Below, one piece after another: positions 48,028 to 60,039 of a DNA stretch of 64,000 bases (position 1 is the stretch's first letter; every line of letters starts with the position of its first letter). This DNA comes from Datisca glomerata (Eukaryota > Streptophyta > Magnoliopsida > Cucurbitales > Datiscaceae): the NCBI GenBank assembly GCA_003255025.1, contig QANY01007306.1, positions 186,001 to 250,000 on the forward strand. The letters run 5' to 3'. Under the pieces are notes generated by a model, which made no database searches, had not been told where the DNA came from, and was given only the letters and a program-made list of their open reading frames with translations. The position numbers and the translations under genes were made by a program.

Positions 48028-50206
48028 ACTTCAACCCAAAACCTAGGGCACGCAAACTTAGTTTCTCCTCCTACGTGAACGACCACAAGTTACGGCACGT
48101 GAAGATCAATTTCTCTTTCCACTAAAACCCAGGGCACATGAAACTCAGAAATTCAGAAGTTTCCCCTTCTCCTTCGACTTCAACCCAAAAGCTAGGGCAC
48201 ACTAACGCTCAATTTCTCCTCCAATGAATTCTATCTCCAACGCGAACGACCAATTTCTTTCTGTCCAAGTTTATTCTTGCCGTTTCTTTGAAGTCTCAGA
48301 AGTTCACCCACGAAGCTCAAAGTGGAAGCTCCCACATGAAGCTCGCCTAGAATAAATCTCATAAGTTCGTTTCACAGGTAAGATCTGATCTTTTAAAAAA
48401 AAATTATGATTCTGCTTGCATTTTTAGTTCGCACGCTTCACCAATGTGTTTATATTATATTGATGGAAGTATAGTTTTAAATTTCTTCATTTATCACAGC
48501 GACAAGGGTTTTTATTGGTTTTATTAGTTTTTTTGTTATAGTTCTGTTCGATAACCAAAGCATATTCTATGAGAAATGTAATTTAGGAATGATTTGCAAA
48601 AATTTCTGATTCTGCTTGCTTTTTTAGTTCTCAAGCTTCATTGATCTGTTTAAATTGTACTGATGACAGTATAGTTTTAAATTTCTTCATTTATCATTGG
48701 GTTTGTCTTGGTTTTATCATTTCTTTGTGTTTTAATTCCGTTCCATATCCAAAACATTATTTTATGAGAAATGTAATTTGGGAATGATTTGCAAAAACTG
48801 TCCTAGTGAATATTGATAAACGAGCATTAGTAATCCCATTTTATATTTTTGTACATACTTTTTGCTTGTTCATGTAAATACGTTGGTCTTGTTAGTCAGC
48901 TAAAGTCAGAAAGCACCATAGAATTGAAGATTATTTTAACATGATGATTGAGAATAGTTGAAGGGTCAACTTTCCTGCAAATTTGTGCCAATATGTATGA
49001 GTTCATTGTTGATGGCACATTCACTTTCTTTGAGTAAAATATTTGTCTCTCTTTAGTTAGTCCACTGCTTATTCTTTGATCTAGTAGTGTCTATATGATC
49101 AAGTGTGCCCATGTTACTGCTTATTATTGGCAATCTTTTACACTTTAGATAGCTGACTTTTCTCAAGGAAACATACTAATTCAATTAAGGGTTGATAGGA
49201 GTTCTTTTGAAACTGAAAGAGAAACATAAAGGTAAACCAAAACATAATATAAGAAAATTTGCTGATAAAATGCTTCTTATACCAATATTGTAGAACTTCC
49301 ATATTATAAAGTTAGATTTTGACCCTGTTATAACACATGGAAGCTCCTTATTCAGGATTGTTTATAATAAAAGGCTTTTTTGGCAAAAGCTGGATACCTT
49401 AGCGTAAATTTTATCATAAATTGAGACCGAAATTGAAATGAATTGGGGTATATTCTCAAGTGTCATGCCTTTGTTCTAAGATTTCTTGTTCAATTTACAA
49501 AAGGATTACATATTTGAGTTATAATCATATATATAATACACCTTAGAATGCATGGTCCAGTTCATTTGCATGCAATGTCTACTATCTCCCCAGAAATAGT
49601 CAATTTCTACTGAATATTTAGGTTCACTTTGGTCCTTGTCTATCCAGTGATTCTTTTTACCTTTTTATAGGATGAGTGATCTCTCTAAAGCTCGTGAAAT
49701 CTTCTTTAGTGGCGTACAGAGCGATCCTCTTAGGCATTGGTAATCCCCTGCTTGATATTCCAGGTGTTGTCGATGAAGATTTCTTGCAGAAGTGAGTTCC
49801 TTTTTCACATCTACTGCTTTTACTTTGGCTTTTTATTTAAATTCTTAAGGCTCTGTTGTAAACAAATTGATGAAAATGATCATTTTTTTGTTTAGATCTG
49901 AGCATTCTTAGTTGAACATGGCAGATCTGTCTCTATTCTTTATCAGATTCATTTCTCTTAGTTCTGATGCTGAGAAATAAATCTGAATGACTTTTATTTC
50001 TTTTACCCATATGGGTAATATTTAGTTTCTTGTAAAATGGAAGAAAATGCAGAGAACGATAGAGATTTTGGCTTTTAGAGGCTAGCTATTTACTTTAAGA
50101 TAATGCAAACTATATTACTATGTGCTTCTCATGATTAAGTTAATGCAGAAGTGCATATTTTAGTTTCATTGTTTATTTTCCTTTCACTTGTTTATTATGA
50201 GATCAT
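48028..50206 (+). pseudogene. Captured adenosine kinase gene segment: 5' UTR exon, intron, first coding exon
   Basis: 48028-49251 is nearly identical to 62778-64000. Reading the plus strand: a 5' UTR-like exon ends TTTCACAG at 48377, then an intron GTAAGATCTG...TTTTTATAG (48378-49670), then an exon to about 49791. In that exon ILLGIGNPLLDIPGVVDEDF followed by LQK (from 49724) is the N-terminus of plant adenosine kinase, which converts adenosine to AMP using ATP. A donor GTGAGT follows. The expected start codon reads GTG (49709-49711), and the next codons are altered (AYRA where AYEG is usual). Only about 27 codons remain; the rest is intron up to the copia at about 50207. Not functional. Confidence 0.8.
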
Positions 50207-50209
50207 ATT

Positions 50210-52130
50210 GATGTTTACGGTTCATATATGTTGAATTGATTTGTTTTTTTCCGCTTATCACAAGTCACATAATCTAAATCCATCCCTTCGTGTATCAGCT
50301 TATACACACAGGGTTTGTCCACTAATTGTTCAAAACTAAAGTTCTTAACAGTTTCATTGAATCTAATATTCCACGACCGTGACACTTGCATGATTTCATA
50401 AATGGACTTCAACATTTCACAAACCTTTCCTCTTGTCCTTTCTCCATGAACCCGTCTGGTTGAGCTATATAAATACGCTCTTCAAGATTATCGTTCAGAA
50501 AAACAATCTCGACGTCCATCAGCTAGATTTCATAATCGAGGGCAACAACAATGGACGTGAGGATTTGAATGGATTTAAGCATGGCTACCGGTGAGAATGC
50601 ATCCTCATAGTATATTCCATCATTTTGGGTGTAGCTCTTGGCTACTAACCTAACTTTGAATGTTTCCACATTCCCATCCGAACCTCTCTTTTTCTTATAG
50701 ATCCATTTACACCCTACAGCTTTTACCCATTCAAGAGGATCTACAAGTTTTCAGACTCTGTTTCCGTACATCGATTGTATCTCAACGTTCATTGCTTCTT
50801 GTCATAGGTTTACTTCAGGACCAGCCATGGTCTATGAGTAAGAGACAAGTTCATCATGATATTTATCTGAGACTGTTGTTAAGGCATCTCCATATACTTG
50901 TACATGTCAGGTTGTCTTTCAAAGCTCCCACTACGTCGAGGCTCCATAAGTTCTAGCCTCTACTGTGGTTCTTCCATTATTGAATCATGAACAGTTTTTG
51001 ATTGGGGAGTTAGTGTCCCCCACTCAATAATTCCTCTAGAACAAGAGTGCTTCTCGGCTTCACACTTCTTATATAATATTTTCCAAGAAAACATGCATTT
51101 GTGTTAACAAATGTTTTCTTGTCAATCAGACTATAAAAGGCATACCCATTCGTTCCTTTACGATATCTTACAAACACACATAATTCTGATCGAATGGCCA
51201 AAACATCATAGATTTAACCAATCCATCAGAGTTTGATTCATCCTATCTGACACACCATTATATTTTGTAGTGCCAGGTGCTGTAAGTTGGAAAGAATACC
51301 TTCTTCCTTAAGAAAGTCTTCGAACTCTCCTAACAAGTAATCTCCACCACGATCGGATTTTAGTGGTTTGATTTGTTTCTCTTATTGCTTATCAACCATA
51401 GCCTTATACTCTTTGAAATTTTTGAAGGTTTCAGATTTTTGGTGCATTTGATAAACATGACCAAAATGTGAGTAGTCATTAGTGAAGATTACGAAGTATT
51501 CATAACCTCCTCTTGCTTGAATATTCAATGGCTCAAATACATCACTATGTACGAGTTCAAGGCATTGACTGACTCTTTCACCCTTTGTTGAAAATGGCAT
51601 CTTGGTCATTTCACCTTCTATACAGGATCACATGTGGGTAGTGATCTCATACTTAAAGTTTGGAAAGGAGCATCACACGCAAGTTTTTCAATCATGTCCA
51701 GGCTAATATGCCCAAGACGTGAGTACCATAAATAGGTCAGATCGATTGAATTAGACTTTAGACTTTTACTATCCCTTTGTGAATCAACATTCACTTCAGT
51801 GTCACATATCATTGGAACTATTGATTTTATGTAAAACATTTTATTTATCAAACGTGCAATAGTAATTAAGCAATCATTTTTATAAATATCAATATCTTTA
51901 TCAATGAAATCCAAACTGAATCCTTGCTCAATTAAACTAGCTACTAAAATAACGTTCTTCCCAAAACTGGGATATAATAAACATCACGTAAAACCATAAA
52001 ACTATTATCAAATGATAATTTAATAGTTCCAACAGATACAGCTGATACTAGTGCTCCATTTCCCCAATGAAATCTGAACTCGCCATTGCCAAGCCTTCTG
52101 CTTTCCCTGAACCCCTATAGGGAACAAAAA
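50210..52130 (-). pseudogene. Copia B pol remnant: integrase and partial RT
   Basis: On the minus strand: LTYLWYSRLGHISLDMIEKL (51790-51730, GAG-pre-integrase), CLELVHSDVFEPLN and FTNDYSHFGHVYQMHQKSET (51570-51430, integrase), SELCVFVRYRKGTNGYAFY (51190-51130), and RT with LKSIYEIMQVSRSWNIRF and KPCVYKLI (50415-50290). Separate frames with stops show it is inactive. Confidence 0.85.
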
Positions 52131-52199
52131 ATATGGTTAGTGGCTGTAGAGTCTACAATCCATGAAAAAACAGAGTCAGCCACATAACATGCCTCAATA

Positions 52200-53035
52200 A
52201 CAAGTATTATACCTTTAGATATCAAATCCTTGAGATAGTTTGGACAGTTGCGTTCCAATGGCCAGCGGCTCCACAATGATGACTTTTGTCTTCCGACTTG
52301 TCACTTTTACAGTGCCCTTGCCTTTCGCAGCTTTCGAGTTCTGCTTCTTAGCCTTCTTCGGACCTCTCTTAAGTTTTTTTTAGCTCCAGAGGTGGAAGGC
52401 TTTCTTTCAGTAAAGTTAATCTCTCTAATCTTCTTCTTTCCCTTGAGAAACAGGGTCTTAGCAGCTTGCAACTCCTTCATAAGTTCAAAAAGTGAGTACC
52501 TTAACTTATTCATTGAATAATTAAGTATGAAGTTCTCAAAAGTATCAGGTAGAGTCTCAAGGATCATATCAACTTGTGTCTCGCCATCTACCTCAGCGAT
52601 CTCTATCTCATTCCAATAATTAATGATCAGCATCATATATTCTCTAACAAGAGTTCCAGGTTTCATCATGCAGTTCATGAAATTTCACACAGCTGCCTGT
52701 TTGGCTTGACGACCCTGATCTCTGAACATTTCGGTGATGTTCAACATCATATCAGAAGTGGTTTTCATGTTCTGATGTTGTTGTTGCAACACATTGCTAA
52801 CAGAAGCTAAGATGTAACACCTGGCGATCTCATCAGAACGTAGCCAAGAAGCATACTCATAATTTTCCTCGTGAGTCGATTCAGCAAAAGGCTTAAGGGG
52901 ATAAGGGGTGGTGAGCACGAACTTGTGCTTTTCTACCTTCAACACAATATCAAGATTTCATTTTCAATCCACGTAATTTTCACCATTAAGTTTGTTCACG
53001 TTTAAGATAGTTAAGAATGAGGATAACGACATGAT
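52200..53035 (-). pseudogene. Copia B gag
   Basis: The start codon at about 53033 begins MSLSSFLTILNVNKL, and W at NYVDWK precedes a stop. Then KHKFVLTTPYPLKPFAE, DEIARCYILASVSNVLQQQH, DMILETLPDTFENF and YSLFELMKELQAAK follow, and an eroded zinc knuckle HHCGAAGHWNA (52290-52260). UBN2-type copia gag, with at least two stops. Confidence 0.85.
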
Positions 53036-54886
53036 TACTAAAAAGAATAAATAAAGCGGTATAAATAAGTACTCAATTATTTAGGAAAATACAATGCATG
53101 ATGCAATTACTTAAATATTTAAAAATTTATTAAAAATATTTCTTCCATGATGTTACGACCAACAACGATAGCTTGTCTCATTTATGGACAACGCCCACGC
53201 TACCTCATATCAAATCTACACACATCTCATTTAGTTAACGCTTCTCAAGATATCACTACATTTAGCTTAACCAATCATCAATAGTTTTGGTCACCTTAGC
53301 TCCATTGATTGCCCCTATGAGGGATTTCAATGGCTTCGGTCTAAGTATTTAACCAACGCATTGACTTTAAAGAATTCTATGAACTAACATTCTGTCTAAG
53401 AACAACCCTGCCTCACCACTTCCTATACAAGTCTTAGATTCTCAAGAAACTTGATGACTCAAAGTGACACGATTCTCATATTTCTCCCACTGAAGAGAAG
53501 ACCGCGACAATGGCTTTAAACTATTCCTCGTGCCATGACCAAGTTTACGTTGGGGACCTTAGGAACGTTTCAACGTAAATGAACCTCCTACTTAATTTTT
53601 GGAAAAATGGATTTTTGGTTATTTTTTAAAAAATATAACTCTTTATTGATTTGAAAAAACATGTTTCAAAAATTACAAACTTTTATAAATTTAAATCCCA
53701 ATTTAAAATTTACAACTTTTATAAATTTCACATTGTATTTTAATTATAATCCATTATAAATTAAACTACAATGATGCGTGAACATGTTACATGGCAGTTT
53801 GATATTAGCATATCTCTAGTTCTATATGACATGTTAAATGATGATATGAGATTAATAATAAATTATCCATTCAAAAATTAACCTTCTTATTGGCTCATTT
53901 CTAATTACAACTCATAAAAGAATAATAAACAAATAAACCACAACTAATTTATCAACTGATCTTCATGGTGTCTTTAATTTGCTCATTCTCCTTCAGAAAA
54001 TCTTACCACTTTGTAACTCTTTGCAAAAGTCCAGTCCCATTTTAAAAATTCAAATTTCAATTTAAATTTTATTTTCCAACAATTTTTACTTTGACAATTA
54101 AATTACCAAGTAAATTAATCAATTAATTTACTCAAAAACAATTTATGAAATAAACTTCAACTAATTAGTGTTGAAAAATTACCAAATGAAATAAAATTAA
54201 TTTTTAGAAACTGATTGGGTTTGGAATCAAATTCCAAATCCCTACAAATTATTTAGGCCAAGTAATCATTGGTTATTTCAATGCCTCAATAGGCTCAGTG
54301 GGTCTATGCTAACCCAATGGCTCAATGCGCACTAGGGGTTCCAAAATCCTATGATTTCCTAAACCCCCAGGTTTCCAAATGCTTAGGTCTCCAAAATCTC
54401 AAGGTTTACAAAATCCTAAGGTTTCTAAAACCTAAAAGTTTCCTAAACCCTAAGGTTCCCTAAATACTGTGGTTTCCTAAACCATAATTAGGAAACCTAC
54501 GGTGCGGCAATTTACGATGACGGACGGCAGCAAGCAGTGGGCGACGGCATGGGGCTGCGGCAAGACGTGACACAATAGCGAGCGGTGGTTAGCGACGGCG
54601 CACGGCGACCGGTGGCAGTGATGATTTACATGAAACTTATAAAAATTACAACTTTTGCAACAAAATTAAATTACATAAAATCATATGCCTCAATTTCGAC
54701 GTACATCAATTCTAAAATTGAAAAACATAACGCGTAGAGCCAATAGATCGAGATCCATTCATAAAACACATTCAAAACTATTTTGAATCTACCATACACA
54801 ATTATATGTCAATATCTCAACATCCAACGATGCATATGTGTTCATCTAAATATACATAATCAAGAACTCAAGGCTCCGATACCTAT

Positions 54887-56399
54887 TGTTGGATCGAGTT
54901 TAAAACATTTTGAAGAAAAATCATTGAATCATGAACGGTTCGTGGGCCAAATATAAAAAAAATCTAAAACTAATTTAATCATATTAAATATTAAAACCAC
55001 ACATTGATTGCATATTTAATTACATGTATTCAAAATAGGTAGAAACTATTTTATACATTTTATTGCATGAGAGACTTTCTGACTTGGTGGAATCATATTG
55101 ATTGTCTCGCGTTCTTCATCTTTCGTAGAACTCAAATTAGTCTTCACACCAACAAACACTCGTTGAATTCAGAAGTTTATCTCACGAGGACGTCATTAGA
55201 ATTGCGTGTGGGCTCTCAGAGCAACTGAGGAAGAAAAATGAAGGTTTTCTTCCTCTACAATGAATTTTGGCGGCAACATAAGGGGGAGAGAAACTTTGTT
55301 TTCTCTACTTTGTGTAATCACACACTGTGTAGGGTTAGAGATGCAATCCTATTGTCATCTCTTATATAATAATTTATAAAATTTACACATATACCCCTAT
55401 ATGCCAAATTACCAAAACTTCACCCCATACCTTACAGTTGCTTTATTTTGCATATTTCCTTAGAGTCAATGTTGTGTCTAAATTCATCAATATCAATTGA
55501 TAAATTAAATTAATATCTACAATAGGTCCGATGCTGAATTAACTTTTGATTCATGCGCGCTACATTTTCTATTGATGCAAATATACTCTTTTATTTCACG
55601 GCCCACCGAATAATTTAGCATATTACCCCTCGAGTTATTATTTCCATAACTCCTTTATTGATTGTGAATATGAAAGACATATTAGTGAAGTATTTCATAC
55701 AGTTCACAATGTCTTATTCAGTGCCTCATGTCATCAAGTACCAGGCCCGATTTATTTATTCACACACTCATCAATAAAACATAAGGCGGTATTGTTGCTG
55801 ATTCAATCTAACCATGAAATTTTATATATGTGAATCACGCAACTCCAACATAATTGAATCACAATACCAACAGTCGAGGTATTGTCCGGCAATTCGAACT
55901 CACTCCTTTGGTGTATCAAAGACCGCAAGTAACTAAGTCAAGCTTTGTACTCACCTCATGATTAAGGTAAGTATGAATATACTCTTAAGGTGTAACAATT
56001 AGATTTAGAGCTCGAGAAACAGTTTTCCTCTAAACTAATTTGTTACTTGTTTATTCAACAAGTTCCACATCTAGGTCAACCGTCAGAGTCACCACTCCCA
56101 TGCATCAAGACCGGAATCCTTTTGTTCAACCTAACATTCATAATAGAACTTGATTGCTCAGTCGATCCTAAGACTGCGAATAACGTTTTGAACTATTTCA
56201 GAAGAGTTTGTCTGGAAGACCCATATGTTTTTACTCTTCTTCGTTGACAATAGTTACAAGACTTGAGTTAATTACAAATACACTTTAATTAATAGAAAAC
56301 TTTCATTCATTCATCAAATTCAGTAATACAAAATGTCTCAGAAATAAAAAATACTCATAAATAGTTATTACACCCTACGTTTTGGACATAATTCCAACA
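54887..56399 (-). repeat. Copia B 5' LTR, 1.5 kb
   Basis: The minus strand starts TGTTGGAATTATGTCC at 56399 and ends GATCCAACA at 54887. It is followed by GGTATCGGAGCC, a mutated initiator tRNA-Met PBS. Homologous to 11940-13836. Confidence 0.8.
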
Positions 56400-56404
56400 A
56401 TCAT

Positions 56405-56900
56405 CACCATAGTGTAACTTCCACAAGACCCAACACCCCACAAAGACCCTCCAGGAGTTAGATTTGAGTTGAGCCAGAGTTATCCCCATGGAGGAAAACC
56501 ATTTCCTAAAGAAAGGATGCAGTGGGAGACACAGCCCACCTTCCAAAGCCGTCAGGTATAGCCCAATTCCTCAATGCCGCGGGGCGTTGATTCTCTCACT
56601 TGCCTTTGGAAGTCGCATGTGGATGTAATCCAAGAGATAGTACTTCTTCCGGATGTGGACTAGATCCTTCTCCATTAGAGAGGATGGATAATCATCGACT
56701 CCCCAACAACTGGAACTCCCACCTGGACTTGTACAACGATCAGGGTCAACACGGGAGCCGGTGGCCAGGATCGAAAAACCTTAATCCATGAGATCGCCAA
56801 AACTCTCTGAATCCACCAGGTAGAGTAATGAAATAAAAGAGGACAAGAAGGAGATAAGCGAAAAGGGAAGTTGTTGGGGGAGCTCGTCTATCTCAAATGG
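56405..56900 (-). pseudogene. Antisense ORF of the Tat element, putative gypsy-type transposon domain
   Basis: Minus-strand frame with EKDLVHIRKKYYLLDYIHMR and LPKASERINAP, a stop, then EGGLCLPLHPFFRKWFSSMG and LAQLKSNSWRVFVGCWVLWK. The PLHPFFR...LxPNSWR pattern is that of the plant 'putative gypsy type transposon' domain (Pfam Transposase_28), known from antisense ORFs of Tat elements. One stop interrupts it, and copia B cuts it at 56399. A TATA word on the same strand lies just upstream. The protein's function is not established. Confidence 0.7.
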
Positions 56901-56931
56901 GAAAAAGTCAGAAACACGAGGAAAACTGCTC

Positions 56932-56938
56932 ATTTATA
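56932..56938 (-). promoter_or_regulatory. Candidate TATA box for the antisense ORF
   Basis: The minus strand GACTATAAATGAG lies upstream of the antisense frame, at a distance that would allow a 5' UTR of about 30-100 bases. Confidence 0.4.
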
Positions 56939-57309
56939 GTCCTTAGAGCAAGCAACGATTAGGGCCATTAAAGTAATCCAACGGGTTAGGAAGCCACGAG
57001 ATCAAGGAATCAAACAACGCCCACGCATCCATTGATGTGACAAATGACACTTTGATAGTCAGGATCGCATGGCCCTCTCCCCTCTCTCACGTGCCATCAT
57101 TATCGCTACTCCAGGGAGGTTGTAAATTTCAAATTCTAATAAACACATGAGCCCTTGCACGGTGAATTTCATCTAAAAAGCATTTAGGCTACTAAAACTC
57201 AATTGTGGAGGACACTCCAACATGATAGAGTCACACCCACATGCATTAATTTAAGCAACTAGGGCTCTAAGAAATTCAACACATTCTCAGGAATGGGCAC
57301 ATAAGCCTT

Positions 57310-57323
57310 CAATGGGGGGAAAC
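57310..57323 (+). other. Tat polypurine tract
   Basis: CAATGGGGGGAAAC directly precedes the 3' LTR. Confidence 0.7.
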
Positions 57324-58117
57324 TATTATGGGTTTTTCCTGGAAACCAATAAAAGAATAACACGTATCCCGACGATATCGCGGTGCGCAACATGGGAATC
57401 TCACTAAGTCTGAGTCATGCATGAGGCGTCTTACCCCACCCGACCCGACCTCACCAACCCACGACGAGGAAAGGTCGGGCTAGACAAAGCTCGCGAGGAC
57501 TAAAAATTACGCACCGATGACCTGAATATCTAAACGATGACCCAACGTTAGCACCATCATTCCGCGCCTGAAAATAGGGATTGGGGTGGTGCCTTTCTAT
57601 TCATCTCCTAGTTTAGGGATCTAGTCACCGCCTCTTATATCAAATAAGTCTCTTTTAGGTCATCTTAATCTTTACGTCATCTTAGAGGATAAGGGCATTA
57701 AATGCTGCCCCTAACTCGCCATGAAAGACACAACTGTCATATCTCCCATACGTCTTCAACACGCTTCCAGAGGGCAACACTATCGAAGTTTACTCAACAT
57801 GTATCCCTCCCCAAAGGCTCTAGGTATAAATACTTTGTTGACAAAAGTACAAGGTAAGCAACTCTCCTCTAAGGAAAACTCTTTCAAAATTACCCTAGGA
57901 TACTGACATGGACATCAGAGGCTCTTAGGTGAGGAAACCACCCCTCGGTTCTCTTCGTCTTGAAAGTTCTTTGTCTATGTTTTGTAGATTCTCAGGCTGA
58001 GGGAGTTCACGTGAAAGAAGGAGATTTAACAACAATACAAGATTCTCAGACTAAGAGAATTCATGTGAAAGAAGGAGATTTCACCAGGTTTCACTGCTAC
58101 ACTTTTGGTTACAAACA
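57324..58117 (+). repeat. Tat element 3' LTR
   Basis: Begins TATTATGGG (TG mutated to TA) and ends ACAAACA. Blocks shared with the 5' LTR are listed under the whole element. A short internal duplication of the GAGTTCACGTGAAAGAAGGA block occurs at 58004 and 58056. Confidence 0.75.
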
Positions 58118-58984
58118 ATGACAATGTGTTAGGAAATTAGATATCTGCAATACACGAGAGTTGAAGATGTCCTAACTTTTTCTAGAGATTTGGATGACAA
58201 GAATTTGAAACTCCGAGTTCCTTAGAAATCAGAATCCCTTAAATTAAAACCAAATTCCTTGTAACAAATATGAGAATGTCATCAAACGTTTTAACAATAG
58301 ATTCCCTTGCTCAATTCCCTCCAACCAAATGAAGCCCTAAAAGTTTCATTTTTATCATTTTAATTCTTAAAGTTTTAATTTATTTTAATTTAGTCAGTCT
58401 ATCAACTAATGTTAAGCACTTCCATGGAGTCATGTGACTGAACTAGCACGCATTTGATAATATCTAAATAATGCATACATTCGACATACGTGCGAGTCAG
58501 ATGATATAAATTATTAATAATGATAGTTCATGGAGGGACTTAATTAACATTCATATAAATTTTTAAGGACTGAAATGGCATAATGAAGCTTCATGGTCAA
58601 CATGACAAAAAGTGTAAACCTGAATATGTAAATTTTAAGGGAGTAATTCACATTTTTATCACCTCATGTTTTTAGGATACGTATTCTTTGTTGTTCCGAG
58701 GAAAGAAAGTGTTGAGGAACTTGAGGTTAGATCTGGGTCGTCTAGTCAAATCTTTGAGGTTCAGACCCCTAACTAAAAAGTAAAAAGAAGTATTTTTTTG
58801 GCATTTTGGCAATTTAGTGAAATCTAAACTGCCCAAATTAAATTGGAAGGACTAAAATCATTTAACTAGCTTTTACTGCCATTGGTCTACCCAGCGATAT
58901 AGATTCATGCAAAATTCATTTTCATACACCTTTTTCTTACTAACGTCACGTCATTTACTAGTTTTTTATATTTAATATTATTTT

Positions 58985-59175
58985 AATAAAAAATTGCAAA
59001 ATGAACTACTTTTGAAACTAATTACAAAAATAATACAGGTTCTTCGTACATGTAGGCAGAATCACCTCTTCAAGATACGAGTTAGGGTGGTGTGTATGTC
59101 CTAACCTTGCAATAAGCAGAAACGAGGTGGCTAAAGGCAATCGCCTCTTCAATATGTGATTACCCCATGTTGCAT
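58985..59175 (+). repeat. Left arm of an inverted repeat pair
   Basis: GAACTACTTTTGAAACTAATT, CACCTCTTCAAGATACGAG and CGCCTCTTCAATATGTGA correspond to the reverse complement of 62205-62345 (GAACCTGTTTTGAAACAAATT, GCCTCTTGAAGAAGTGAG, CGCATATTCAAGAGGCGAG). Confidence 0.5.
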
Positions 59176-59461
59176 AAACAAGAAAAGAAAGCCATTACTA
59201 TTGAGTAAATAACCCATTGTAGCTTGAGGTTTAGATGGTTGCAGTGTGTATAAGGTGTTAAGAGGCTAATACACAAAATAAGTGCGATGACATCATTTCA
59301 TTTAGTAACTACATTAACAGAATTCAACTCGTGGCCACCTGGACACACGCGATTTAGCATGCTTATTCACTCAGGAAACTAACCTCCTTTCACACGTACA
59401 CGAGGAGAAAGAGAGCTGACTGGAAGGGGGTTAGTTCATAGTTTTTGGTTTGATTTTCTTG

Positions 59462-59490
59462 TATTGAGAGAGAGAGAGAAGAGAGAGAAG
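59462..59490. repeat. Short GA-rich microsatellite
   Basis: GAGAGAGAGAG with an interruption. Confidence 0.8.
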
Positions 59491-59938
59491 TTGCAGAGTG
59501 AGCTTTTTGGTTTTCTTCTTGTACGAATGTGTTCATGAGGATGAGAGGGTGAAATGTGTTGTGTTGATGTGTGAGAAACTTGTACACTATAATCTTCAGG
59601 TTTGAGTGATGTAGTTCTTTGTTGGGGGTCTAAAATGGATGTAGGCATCTTTGCCAAACCAGTATAAATTGTTGTCTATTTTCTTCTTCCCTTTTCTATT
59701 TTACGCTTCATCTAGTTTTTGTTCTGGTGAGTTTGATTAAAAGTCTTTTTGGAGAGGTTCCTCTCAAAGGGGTTTGAGCTAAGTAAAGATTGATTTGAAG
59801 TAGGATGCACAATCCTAACACTTACTCTTTCTCCTTCCTTGCACTCCGCCATTTCCCTGTCTCGGATTTCAGATCCCCAACACAAGTTATCTCTCCCTGC
59901 TCTTATTTCTTTCTTCCCCGACCCTAGTATTGTAATAG

Positions 59939-59962
59939 CTTCTCTCTCTCTCTCTCTCTCAC
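59939..59962. repeat. (TC)n microsatellite
   Basis: About 11 TC units, upstream of the dehydrogenase fragment. Confidence 0.9.
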
Positions 59963-60039
59963 CATTTTGTCCAACTACATGCCTGAACAGTGATTTAATA
60001 TTTAAATATGGATCGCGATTTAGGGTTTTAATGTTCTAG

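Larger units (their letters stand above)
50207..56399 (-). mobile_element. Ty1/copia element (copia B), 3' truncated in RT
   Basis: Minus-strand order: 5' LTR (56399-54887), degenerate PBS (about 54884-54872), long leader (54871-53036), gag, GAG-pre-integrase, integrase, and part of RT ending at about 50210. The 3' half of RT, RNase H and 3' LTR are missing. It lies between the captured adenosine kinase segment and the Tat antisense ORF. It is the same family as copia A (5385-13836). Confidence 0.85.
40275..58117 (+). mobile_element. Large Tat-lineage Ty3/gypsy element, heavily rearranged
   Basis: Two homologous LTRs in plus orientation lie at 40275-48014 (interrupted) and 57324-58117. They share AACCAATAAAAGAATAACA, CCGACCTCACCAACCCACGA and TTCACGTGAAAGAAGGAGAT-type blocks. 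A PBS TTGGCGTCGTCT follows the first; a PPT AATGGGGGGAAAC precedes the second. An antisense ORF sits just upstream of the 3' LTR, as known for Tat elements. Flanks are ATGAT (40270-40274) and ATGAC (58118-58122), a 4-of-5 target duplication. gag and pol are gone; the interior now holds an adenosine kinase segment and a copia. Confidence 0.7.

Noticed and set aside
50202..56404. ATCAT on both sides of copia B as its target duplication
   Set aside because: The low-coordinate end of copia B is truncated inside RT, so no duplication is expected there. A 5-bp match can arise by chance.
59839..60039. N-terminal exon of the dehydrogenase fragment
   Set aside because: The frame is mostly CT-repeat serine/leucine, and does not resemble the dehydrogenase leader well enough to join it to 60040.
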